This document shows positions 25,197 to 43,414 of a DNA stretch of 64,000 bases, piece after piece. The stretch covers positions 20,531-84,530 of the forward strand of contig RQTK01000179.1 in the NCBI GenBank assembly GCA_003991915.1, read 5' to 3'. Origin of the DNA: Elysia chlorotica (Eukaryota; Mollusca; Gastropoda; Plakobranchidae). A program made the position numbers and the translations under genes. The number at the start of each line of letters is the position of its first letter. Within the stretch, counting starts at the first letter, position 1. Below the pieces are notes generated by a model that did no database searches, was not told the origin of the DNA, and worked only from the letters and a program-made list of their open reading frames with translations.

Positions 25197-25828
25197 AAGA
25201 AGAAGAAGAAGAAGAAGAAGAAGAAGAAGAAGAAGAAGAAAAAGAAAAAGAAAGATGAGAAAAAGAACAAGAAAGAAGACAAAAAGAAAAAGAAGGGTAA
25301 GAAGAAAGGAGACAAGAAGGCAAAAAAAGACACAAAGAAGAAGAAGAAGAAGAAGAAGAAGAAGAAGAAGAAGAAGAAGAAGAATAAGAATAACAACAAC
25401 AACAACAACAACAACAGCAGCAGCAGCAAAAACAACAACAACAACTACAACAACAATAACAACAACAACAAAAACAAATACAATAACAACAAAAATAACA
25501 ACAACAACAAGAAGAAACAAATGCCATGACGCAAATAATTGTTTTAAAACAACTGCTTTCTTCTTTTTTTTACGACGGCCAGAGCTGTTAAGCATTGTTT
25601 TTGTTTTTACATGATTAAGTTGACTTCCTTGATCCAGTCAGCTACCCCCACCCTCCTAATTCGTCGATCCTATCAGCTACCCCCACCCCAATCCTCACCC
25701 CCACTCCAAACCATACACACAGCACTCAACCTTCATTTTTTTTTCGTTTCTGTCCTTTTTTATAAACTAAAATAGGTAACGCTTACCTTGATCGTTTCTT
25801 GTTTCCTCAACATATTTGCGGTCCTCAT
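24107..25828 (-). CDS. Trypsin-like serine peptidase (PA clan), gastropod-type, 5' partial
   Basis: Two exons are visible. A 42-bp exon, 25828-25787 (EDRKYVEETRNDQ), ends at donor caag|gtaagc. The main exon starts at 25011 after tttttttcag. The phase-1 junction restores Gly, giving NDQ|GLHECEIFGKW, which supports both sites. The main exon encodes about 300 residues.

The catalytic triad is recognisable: His in FTACHVVFD, Asp in SEDVCILHC and Ser in TCKGSSGAPVLA (GxSGxP). There is no signal peptide in what is visible. I recall similar LHECEIFGK... and HPHGxPKKVTVGE proteins as a large gastropod family, unverified. The frame stops at TAG 24107, but a donor-like g|gttagt overlaps it at 24112, so the exon may continue. 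The 5' end is not found. Substrate and location are unknown. Confidence 0.75.
25125..25520. repeat. Compound AAT/AAG/AAC microsatellite in the protease intron
   Basis: Consecutive AAT, AAG, AAC and mixed purine trinucleotide arrays lie inside the intron between the two protease exons (25012-25786). Poly-Phe, poly-Ser, poly-Leu, poly-Cys and poly-Arg ORFs in all frames here are artefacts. Confidence 0.95.
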
Positions 25829-25829
25829 C

Positions 25830-27150
25830 TGGAGTTGACGTTAAAAACGCCAATAGAATAAAGGGTTACAATGGTTGTGAACCTTTGATAAAGGCAGTGT
25901 GGGCATTAAGAAACTAATTGCATGTTACAATAACGTACTAGATCTAGTTGATAATCAACGAAATTCATCGGCATCGTGGGATGGACAAAGCTGGAAGGAT
26001 GACTGGTGAATTTAAAACGTGCTGAAAACTCAAAATTATGAGTTTTTTTCAGAATATGTTAAATTCCTTTAGAAGTTGAAAATATTTTCAGGAAGAGATA
26101 CTCTTTAATTTTGTGAGAAAAAAAAAACTGTTGTGGTGATTTTCTTAGCTTTTGTTCTGTTGTAACGTTTTTGCCTTTGGTTGATATAATTTATAATCTT
26201 TTGTTTGGATATTTTCTCAAGTCATAAGAAATTTGACAAACATGTGTTGACACGTCATTGAGTTTCTTAAAGTGGGCTTGATTTTACAATCTTTATATAA
26301 TCTTTTTTACAATCAACCGAGCATTCTAAAGAACCGGTGCAGTGTGCGCATTATATCGCACGTCAGCTTGTTGAATCAGAGAAAGGAGCGTGAATATGTG
26401 TAGTTTGGCACATATTGTGGTTCTATTAACTGTACAAATGCTTTTTTCAAAGATAACTGAAAAGGAAAACCCTTCTTTAAATTCCTAAAGGATAAGGAAA
26501 GGGGACTTTCCATTGAATTTTTATAAGATAAATATATTTAGGCCTACTGAAATTCCTTCTTCTCATTAGCACAGACCTTCTTGGTCTAAATTTCTGATCT
26601 TTAAAATTTAATCTAGATTCTAGGCTCCAGACTAAATTACACCTAGACTCGCCTAGATCTAGATCTATATGTGTGAATGGATTATCATTCTAGAACTACA
26701 TACTTTTTGAAACTCATAGCAAAATAATATAAGAAAGTAAGACTGTATTCTAGATCCAGATCGAGTCAAGTTGTGATACGAAAAGGCATTTCCTGTAAAA
26801 AGATCATGGCGTCGAGTCTCTTTTCTCGTGTTACAGAAGCTGAACTAGCTTTATATTCACATCAAAATGAAAATCACTGCATGAATCTTTTTTTTTTTCA
26901 AATTGTGGACAAAGTGTTGTGATTCTAATTGTGGTGAGTTCGTGATTAGATTATATATGTGGTGTTTAAAATATAATGGACTCTTTTTCAGACTGTTCTC
27001 TATGATAGAATGATTTTTTTTCCATTCAAATAATGGCGCTTGGTTTATTCAAAACTTGGTCCTGAAAGTCGAAGAACTCTATCGTAGAACCTAATGTATT
27101 TATGAAGATCTAGCTTTCAATCTACCTTTCTTTTAACCAAAATTCCGAGC
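25830..27150. other. Upstream side of the protease gene; no exon found
   Basis: The true 5' exons of the protease must lie here or further right on the minus strand, but I could not identify one. A short ORF beginning 'atggcgtcgagtctcttttc' on the plus strand at about 26806 ends after roughly 40 codons and looks like a mobile-element remnant. Confidence 0.35.
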
Positions 27151-27299
27151 TCGAAAAGGGAACAAATCGTAGAATCAGACGATCCGAGTGATATTTCCCA
27201 AATAACAGTTATAAGAGTAGGTTGAAGAAGATTGACAAGAAGATAGAAAAGGTGAGCAATTACAATACACATAAATTGTTAAAAGGGTTAGAATTGCTC

Positions 27300-27750
27300 C
27301 GCGGGAGTTTACACTAACTCCAGATAGAACATATAGAAATGAAAAATAGCAGTGCCATATGAAAAATGCGATATGTTCTTCTGGGCGAACTGTAGGAGTT
27401 AAGAGATGTAGTTACTAAAAGACAAATTAACCAAAAATATACAGAACAATATACTCGTAGAAATAATTTAGGAATATTCGGAACCAGAGACAGCGACCCA
27501 CATGACGTTTTACGAGAAAACAATGTTCTTCGTATCAGACCTGATTTTTAAAAAAAATATAGTGAATTTGCAAGATACGTATTTGGACAAGGCCCATAGA
27601 TTTGGCAGTTTCTTTTCTAATAGTAATAGGGACAGGGTAATTATTGTTCGCTTTGCTACACATAAAGCCACTGAGCAGGTCAAAGCTCAGAGAAATTACC
27701 TTAAGAGTTCTGGTGTAGTAATTGTGGAAGATATAACTGATTTAAATTAA
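27300..27750 (+). mobile_element. LINE ORF1-like (L1/Tx1-type) remnant
   Basis: The plus strand near 27450 reads EQYTRRNNLGIFG. After a frame break, 27502-27750 reads DKAHRFGS...RDRVIIVRFATHK and ends VVIVEDITDLN. These match the RRM-like core of L1-type ORF1 RNA-binding proteins (YTRRNNLRI / VHRxG / RPIIVRF / EDLT) as I know them. The break between frames shows it is decayed. No reverse transcriptase follows. Confidence 0.6.
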
Positions 27751-28249
27751 TTTGTTTAGGAAAGTGAGGGAAGTACAAGAAGTGTAGCAGACGTTGACGA
27801 AAGGGGGAGAGATTTTTCCTAAAAGCAAAGACAATTACATATACACAAGATACGCCGAGGTGAGACGGTGAAAGCGCTGCTTGAGAGAATTCTCAACACA
27901 AGAAGTCTAACACCGATGACCTTAGGCGTAAAGAAAACAAGAGAGACGAAGTCCAAGGCATCGGTAAATATAAATAATCTCACCATACCGCCATACCCAT
28001 TGGCGCTACACCAAAAGAGCAGCCGCACACGTCAACGCGAAAACCGCCCTCGTGACAGGAGCAAGAGATCGAGGCCACGCCCATTCAAAGATAACTTGTT
28101 GATCTCGTCCTTTACGACAGGCAAGGATCTCCACCAAGACGCGGCAACATTAATTACATTAGGACAACTAAGGGTCCACTGGACACATGGGTACCTCAAT
28201 GATTTTCCAGGCTCCCAACGAGCACTTGGATGAACACTGAAATAGTTTA

Positions 28250-28330
28250 AATAGTCTTGGGGCCCGTCCACAATATCGCCTATATAGTGCTGCTGTTGGA
28301 CGTTAAACCAACCCAACCAACCAACCCAAC

Positions 28331-28332
<2 letters not shown>
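28250..28332 (+). repeat. SINE tail fragment
   Basis: It carries 'ggggcccgtccacaatat' then 'gcctatatagtgctgc' and 'gttggacgttaaaccaaccc', the same tail as in the other SINE copies. It runs directly into a TC array. Confidence 0.7.
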
Positions 28333-28539
<207 letters not shown>

Positions 28540-29069
28540 TTCAACTTCAAAGCTTTTTTCGGCCTAGCCTAGCCAGTAACCCATCAAGAATCTAATCACA
28601 ACACAGCCAACTGTTCCCAAAGCTGGGGAAGCTGACTGAAAACACAACTCATGGTTCTTTTTGAATCGCAACGTCTTGCTTTTGTGTATATATTGATTAT
28701 ATACTCTATGTATCGGCGTTTGCTTATGTGTCAGTATGTTTCTTCGCGATACTGTTCAAAGCCAGAAAAAAATATTTTCAAAAAACAATAATGCTGAATA
28801 CTTTTACAGATCACAATATAAAAGTCAATACAAGAGGTTTAAATAATTTCATAAAGAAATGAAAATACTTGAGAGGGGAAAATATGCTATTATCTGTATC
28901 CAAGATATCCTTTTCAAAAGGAGAGTGAGCGGGCTATAACATCTGAATGAAGACATATTGCTTTGTTTAGCTCTTTCACATCACACGCTAGAGGAACAGC
29001 CATTTTGTTTAACAACTTACACTTGTTGGGGGCAATTTAACCTCTAGATCTATAAATCAGCTATACAAT

Positions 29070-29150
29070 CAGGAAAAGACACCGACACAACCAACAGGGG
29101 GCGAAATCGCCAAGGAAATCGCCAGGGATCAAACCACGGACCTTTTGCGG
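29070..29150 (-). repeat. SINE head fragment, reversed
   Basis: On the plus strand 'accaacagggggcgaaatcg' and 'gggatcaaaccacggacctt' are the reverse complement of the tRNA-like head and early body of the SINE at about 55060-55100. Confidence 0.6.
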
Positions 29151-29897
29151 TGAGTGAGTGAGTGATTGAGTTTGTTTTTACGGCACGTCAGCAGAGTAAC
29201 GGCTATGTTGTGCCCATGGTGTCCTAAGGCAGTTCATGCATTACACTAGTAGCAACGGCGACTCCTTTATCTCTCTGAATAGTAAAAGCATAAAAATTGT
29301 GCGTTAAAAGGTTGGTTAAATGTAAAGGGTATATATACAGTAGTTTAAAAGATCCACCTGTAGGATTATCACAGTTAAATTTTATTATATACACCAATGT
29401 CCTTCAGGTACCTAAGTAGGCGCTGAGGACTAACACAAGTAAATAATTATGCTCTCTAGGGGCTTGGAAGCCAGGTACAAATTTCTTTCCCGGTAAAAAA
29501 CTGGACAATCAACCAGAATGTGACTAATGGACAATTGACAGTTGTAGGTTTGACAGAGTGGAGGCTCTTCACCTCTCAACAGAAAGCCGTGAGTAAGATG
29601 AGAATGTCCAAGTCGGACTCGATCGAGTACCACCTGGTCTCGTCGTCTAGCCTGAGAAATTCCTGCCCAGTGACTTAAATGTGGTTGGAGGTTGGACACA
29701 GTGTGATTTGTTGGTTGTCATAATTGTTCCACCGCGCTTTCCAGTTTTCTCTTACAAACGTGTGTATAATTGACTTTGCATGTGATGCTGGTACCTGCAC
29801 CTGAGTAGGTTCAAGTTCGAGCCCGATTTTGGCGAGCTCATCTGTCATTTCATTTCCTTCAATTCCACCATGGCTGGGAATCCAGCAAAGAACACTT
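29151..29897 (-). mobile_element. 3' end of a degenerate non-LTR retrotransposon with RNase H
   Basis: Minus-strand translation from 29897 gives CWIPSHGGIEGNEMTDELA, the hallmark end of the RNase H domain in Jockey/I-type LINEs. After a frame break the 29699-29430 frame reads RLGHSHLTHGFLLRGEEPP and SISHILVDCPVFYRERN, the usual tail of these ORFs. A 3' UTR-like stretch follows, ending in a conserved 'gcacgtcagc' box and a TCAC-type microsatellite tail (about 29151-29172). The 5' part is replaced by T and CTA runs. It is inactive. Confidence 0.7.
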
Positions 29898-29932
29898 TTT
29901 TTTTTTTTTTTTTATCATTTTTCAGTAGTTCG

Positions 29933-30076
<144 letters not shown>

Positions 30077-30174
30077 GCTGCCTGCTGGGGTAGTACATCT
30101 GCTTCCGATCACTCACTCACTCGCTTTGTGCCATTGAAAAGTCCATGTACATGTCCTTGGTTGGAGTATTTTTA

Positions 30175-30905
30175 CAACGCGTCTACAAGCCTTCGTTTCA
30201 AACACCACGCGCCGCGCTCCCGTAAATATATTGGGAGGCTTTTAATTGGATTGGGGCTTGACCTTCCTTCAAACTTTAGGTTTCTACACATACAATTAGA
30301 TTGGAAAGGCACGTTGCAGCGATAATTCCATTGCGGGATAATAACGTTTGGGTTGAAGTGAGGTGAAGAGAAGGTAAAGGTTGATTCACAAAACTAAATT
30401 TAAAAGGACCTTGTGGGAGGTGATCACAAACACAACAAAGCTGCTGAGTGTATTTGATAAGTTAATGTTGCCTCACAAATCAGCTCAGGAGACCGCATAA
30501 CCACACGAATGTCCACTGTGAGAATCTAACCAATAGCAGAATAAGGCAAATCACTGAAGCCATCAAATGATATGGAAAGAATGGGCTTACTTTACATGTC
30601 ACATGAAAAGAAAAATCCACAATAGAGAAATATTTAATGTAGTATGTTATTTAAAACAGAGGTGGGTTAGTATTTCATCATTGTACGCCACATGAACCAT
30701 TATATGAAAATTGTGCCGGAACATTGGTGTTTTTAATGGTGTTTTTATTCCGTCGACAAATTGCAATAATTATTTGCGTTGCTTGAAAGTCTTTCTTAAG
30801 CTAAGATAATTGAGCTCAATAACGGACATGTTCCCTATGACAAAAACTTATGATGGCACTGGGCCCTGGTCAGCCCCATGCGTTTTCCAACCCACTCGAC
30901 GCTAC
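30175..30905. repeat. Diverged duplicate block B (upstream side of protease)
   Basis: This is the partner of block A (18380-19650), with the same landmarks in the same order and orientation, including 'taaccaatagcagaataagg' and 'aatgggcttactttacatg'. It lies about 4.3 kb beyond the first visible protease exon on its 5' side. It could be duplicated upstream sequence or a dispersed repeat. Confidence 0.55.
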
Positions 30906-32144
30906 TTAGTACTTGTAGTTATAGTAATAGTAGCAACAGCTTAGCAATAGCCTGGTTAGCCTAGTAAAAAAATAGAGCTCACTGTTAGGAAGTTGTAAAA
31001 GATTCTAAGTGCTTGCTTTATAGGTATATAAAAAGTAATTTTATTTACCGTTTAAACATCTGGAAACTGCCATGGGTTTTGTGTATACGAATGGACGATC
31101 AAGTTACTTTCACAGGGTCGGCTGACACTGTAAATTTTAACATAACTGCAACAGGAAAATTATAATAATTAATTGACAATCTAAGGGATTCCATAATTCA
31201 AAAGGGGGAGGGGGGAATCACATTAGTGTCCTGGATATGCATAATTGGACTTTAGAAATTAAATTGATACACATTTTTTGTTTGTTTCATCTTTTTTTTT
31301 CATTGTTTATTGACAGTTTACAAATAGTAATCAGAAATGCTCTCTTATTTTGTCAGACAAAAAATATCAAACAAAAAGGTAATTCTCTATTGGAATAGAC
31401 ATTTTAAAAAATATCAATGTCCACAATATGCCTGTGGTGAAAATAATGTAAAAAATGAAACAAACAAATAAGGGTGATAGGAAAAACTGAGTCGTAATAA
31501 GAAAAGGTGAAAGCTGCATAAAAAAACCTCTATTTGTCTAGAGATGGAATTAGAATTACTTTGATCGAAATCTAGATCTACTCTACATGTTCCTGAACAT
31601 TTCACGATTATTCTAACATAGAAAAATTAGACATTTCACAAATACAATTTAAAAAAATGATTCTCAAAACAAGATGTATCTTGCATAGCTAATGATAAAA
31701 GCTGATGAAATTTTTTTCTTAAGGATTAAAATTATACGATCTACATCAATACTTAAAAGAATAAATTACCTGCTGATTCTCGGAGAAAATGTAATTCACA
31801 ATGCCTAGACACCAGGCATAACCATTGTCTGATTCAGACTGACCTAACGTTTTCTTTATCGGGGTTTTCCGTAAAGATCTATTTATAGTGTCTTATTAAT
31901 TGTCCCTAGGTAGTGGTCTAGGTTTCCCGAAATACTAGCGAGGCAGCACTGGCACTCAAAGGTTTTTTCGACGTGGGACTTCAAAAAAGATCAAACAACT
32001 AAACACACCCACCTCCACCTTTTTTCTCCTTGCAGGCGAGTGATTAGAGGCATTGAATTTCATGTAAATCGCAATTTAGATAGAATCCTCTCTTCCAGGG
32101 CAGAGGAGAATGATAACGATGATTTTGACGATTACGGTGACGAA

Positions 32145-32199
<55 letters not shown>

Positions 32200-32650
32200 T
32201 AGTAGGTCAAGGTTAAAAAAAAATCAAGTTGGTGACCACAGATATCCCAGCAGGCAGGGGTTACAACTTTGACTAGCCTAGTAGCCTACCCTCATCGAAA
32301 CAGATACCGGTCCATATGTTACGGTCTTGTCACAGTAGCCTAAATCGGTACAAGAAGTCAGGAACCTGAACAATCGTGGTGAGCGGGGAATATACTGGTC
32401 CAATGTTTAGACTTGCCAAACAGGTGGTAGGCTATTGTACCAGGAATCGGTACGAGGCCCTGTCCTGGTGGATAGGTTCCGCTGGAGTACGTTCATGATG
32501 TACTCGTACCAAAGATTTTATAAGTTATACAAATCTATTACTCGTACTCAATTACCAATTTCTTCCCTGCACTAGCAAATAGGCACTTCCAACCTTCAAA
32601 CAAGCGAAACTCCACTACGCATGGGCGAAGTTTGTAACCCACCTGGAGTT
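30906..32650. other. Gene-free stretch
   Basis: No coding exon is supportable. A GAT microsatellite lies at about 32144-32199. The 31414-31605 minus-strand ORF shows no recognisable feature. Confidence 0.4.
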
Positions 32651-32665
32651 GCAGGAAGGCATTGT

Positions 32666-32678
32666 GTTGCTTGGTAAC
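32666..32678. promoter_or_regulatory. Candidate RFX X-box upstream of CIMIP2C
   Basis: 'gttgcttggtaac' fits the X-box pattern RYYNYY-N-RRNRAC with a one-base spacer. It lies about 425 bp upstream of the CIMIP2C start codon. RFX factors drive ciliary genes in metazoans, and CIMIP2C is an axonemal protein, so context supports the match. A 13-bp degenerate motif can occur by chance. Confidence 0.45.
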
Positions 32679-33102
32679 AAAAAAAACTAATCCGCTTGAA
32701 ACATTTATCTACACCATAGCAAAATATTTTAGTTTCAATCGTGTTCTACGCAATTTTGATAGGCAGTTTGTGATGCCAAGCACCCAAGTGCTTACATTGA
32801 AATAATATAAGAACCTTTTTTTTTAAATCTAGAATGTGATTTAGATCTATTTTGTTGGTGCATAAAAAACTGTTGTTAGTTCTGTAAGCGTAAACAATAA
32901 TAGATCTAGATCTAGATCTGAATCAAGTAAATCTGATCTAGATTCTCTAAATCTCTAAATTTTAGTCTATTGCTAAATCTTGATATTCAAAGTAAAGATT
33001 TACGAAGATATTAGCAGCAAGAGAAAGCAAGTTAATGGCAAATTTTGATCTCTCTTTCTAAGCTATACTCAGTTAAACGGATTGTAAGGCGCTGGTGCTA
33101 AA

Positions 33103-40471
<7,369 letters not shown>

Positions 40472-40530
40472 GCAAATACATTCGACTGATCTTCCATATT
40501 CAAGGCAAAATAAGTCTTTTCAGCCTTGAA

Positions 40531-40724
40531 AATAAATTATCAAATGAATAAGCTTAGTTGATGATCTGATCAAGGGAGTACATCTTTATTTTAAAACATC
40601 TTGATACCTATATACACCTTTAATGGATTTTTTTAATTGTTTGTTTTAATTATCCTAGATCTCTTACTTTGCTGTGGAGCAGTTCTTTTTTTTTTTTTTT
40701 TATATTATATGTGCTGCAAATAAA
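40531..40724 (+). terminator. Polyadenylation signals of CIMIP2C
   Basis: AATAAA hexamers lie at 40531-40536 and 40719-40724, 60 and 248 bp after the stop codon. The second is followed by T-rich sequence. Either could direct 3' end formation. Confidence 0.5.
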
Positions 40725-40729
40725 GGAAA

Positions 40730-41460
40730 TAACTATGTACCGTTATTGCTCTCCTTCTAAATTTGTTTAACATCTACACATTTTTTCAGTATCTCTAATT
40801 GTATCATAACTTCGAGGTCTTGTTGATCAACCAAATTTTAATTTCTCTAAAAAGCTGCAATATTCAAGTTTTCAACAATCAATAGTTTATTTTAAAGATA
40901 TGAGTTAATTCTAATTTTTAGATTGATAACAAGCCAGCAGTTTTTATTTTTTGGATTAAAAAATCTATACATTTAAAATGATAATCACTCTGTTATCTTA
41001 CTTCAGTATTAAATGACGCTCTTTCACAAATATTTACAAGTTCAATATTCTTTATTTATATTTCAAATAATAATTTTTCAAGAAAAAAAAATCTTTTTTT
41101 TTTCAATTTATTTTGATGCCTCTGTTGTGTCACAAAAGAAATAACAAGAAATAAACTATTTTTCATAAATAATGTGATTATTTTAAAATGAATATTATTA
41201 CAAATACATTAACGTGTTCATTCATAATCATATGATTTGATCAATGTTCAACTTTAAAGTCAAATTTAAAACGTTTTGAGGTAAAAACATGGGACTTTTT
41301 CTTAAAATGTTATGAATTTATATTGAGGGTTCTAATCCCACAAATGTGCAATCATTGTTCGGCCATTTTCATTAAAAAGCCTACATCTACCACTATGAAA
41401 AATACCTAGAAAAAAAATTTCCTAATCTACTCATAAAAGTAGTACCATAACACTAGCAGC

Positions 41461-41532
<72 letters not shown>

Positions 41533-43180
41533 TGTAGTAGTAGTAGTAGTAGTAGTAGCAGCAGCAGTTTTAGTAGTAGTAGTCGTACCAGCAGCAGCAG
41601 AAGAAGTTTCTGTATTTTGTTACAATAGTAGCACCATCACAGCACGATAGTGTAAATTAAAGTGTATTCTAAAACTCTGCCAACCTAAAACCAACTTGAC
41701 TAGACGAGATGTCTAGTTGCATTAGAAGAAAGACAGGCTGTAAAAGAACACTTGAGGCACAGAGCTCATTTATGTGGATGTTATCAACGGCATCAAGTAA
41801 GATCAATCGTAGTTTAAATAAAATAATATTAACAAGAATTCTAAGTTGAAATGATAGCAGGGGCTGAGGGCTGAACGATAAGATTGAGAGATCGGTATTG
41901 TCCAAGCAAATTAACGACAAATTTGGTCTAATTTAGAGCCCTTGTAGTTATAAGTAGATTACAGCACATGATTCACGAGGCCCATAGGATTGTGTCACTG
42001 TGCGAAGATGGTGAGATTGGCATTCGGGCCAATAAACGATAAATCTCTTGTAAACACACATTAGAAGAACACAAGATAACACGTAAGCCTATTTGGTGGT
42101 CAACACAAAGTAAGATAAAATGCAATCAGAAGCATTATTACTTGGTTGGAAATGATGGCGATAGTCGAGGGCTAGTTGTGAAGATAGAGAGATGAGCTCT
42201 GAGTTTCGCACATGTTTATAAACGATTAACAAATCAATGCGTGGGGATTGATCGACATCATTGGCATTGTTGACTTACCCAATCTCGATAACACAATGAC
42301 AGGTACTAAAACACAGAATTATATATTGTAAATCGATAAAATAATTACATGGTTCATTTTCTTGCACCCATAAAATTTATTCCCCAATTTTGGTTGTGTG
42401 ATATACAGAAAAATTGTAGCAGTAGGTCAAATAATTAATGCGATAAAACATTGGGGTTGAATGGAAAGTTGCATTTTTTGGTAGAAAAATGTATTGGCAT
42501 AAAGAGGAGAAAAAGCGTGCAAAAATATGTTAACATTGGCAGCTCTGCTTTTTTTTTTTTTGCTTAACTGCCTGCAGTATCCACCAGACTCCTCTGATTG
42601 GCAGCATGCCCTGCCGGCCACATCCTGCGAACTTGCACCCATGAGTGTGTTTAAGATCATTTTAAAAACTGGATTGTTAAATCTTCAATGAGCAATTTTT
42701 GTCTTTAATTTACAGAAAGTTTCACATAATAAAAAAAAAAAACATTTAAAATCATAACTGTACTCCAATTGTAAGTCCAATTCTAGTTTCTACCCCAATT
42801 ACATTGATTTTTATAATTTGATCCATTATCTCTAAGACTAGGCCCAAGAATGCATTTTGTACATACAAAATATTTATTAGATTGCATTCTGCAGCTAGGA
42901 AGAGTGTGAATTCATTTTTTTTTATATACTGTTATCTTGACAACAATTAAAAATGTCTCATCGTTTACTACTTCTTGAGATTCATCATTGTGATGTTTTG
43001 AAAACATGATGAAAACAAATTTCAATTATCAAGATCTCACTAAGCTGAGAAACCTGAGAAAAAGAGAAAGATGAATAAATATTTGTCTATTTTGTAAAGT
43101 GGTGTAGAACTTTATGAAATGAATAATTATGAAACAAAATGAAAAATATGTACATGCATAATACAAATCAACAATCCTAA
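40730..43180. other. Intergenic region between convergent CIMIP2C and TCEANC2
   Basis: The 3' ends of the two genes face each other across this AT-rich interval. It holds a TAG/CAG microsatellite (about 41458-41602). The 41669-41920 and 42427-42660 ORFs are unrecognised and probably chance. Confidence 0.5.
41458..41602. repeat. (TAG)n microsatellite with CAG interruptions
   Basis: This is a TAG trinucleotide array with a few CAG and TTG units. Confidence 0.95.
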
Positions 43181-43186
43181 TTCCTT

Positions 43187-43192
43187 TTTATT
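43187..43192 (-). terminator. Candidate polyadenylation signal of TCEANC2
   Basis: AATAAA on the minus strand ('tttatt' on plus) lies about 225 bp past the TCEANC2 stop codon. The AT-rich context makes chance matches common. Confidence 0.35.
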
Positions 43193-43414
43193 TGTGTGTA
43201 TGGATGAAGTACATGATATCAAGAGTGTTTGTCACCTTTAAAATACCGGGTAGTATGAATATACATTTTATAAATTAAAAAAAAAAAAAAAAATTTAGCA
43301 TAAAAACAAAGTGCTGCATATACCGGTATAAATATTAATCATAATTTAACCGAATTTTCAAACCTCTAATTTCTAATTAAATGACTGAAACTGAAATGCA
43401 AGTATCATTCTCCG

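Noticed and set aside
25075..25614. Several 100-160 codon ORFs rich in Phe, Ser, Leu, Cys, Arg or Thr
   Set aside because: They are readings of one compound trinucleotide microsatellite inside the protease intron.
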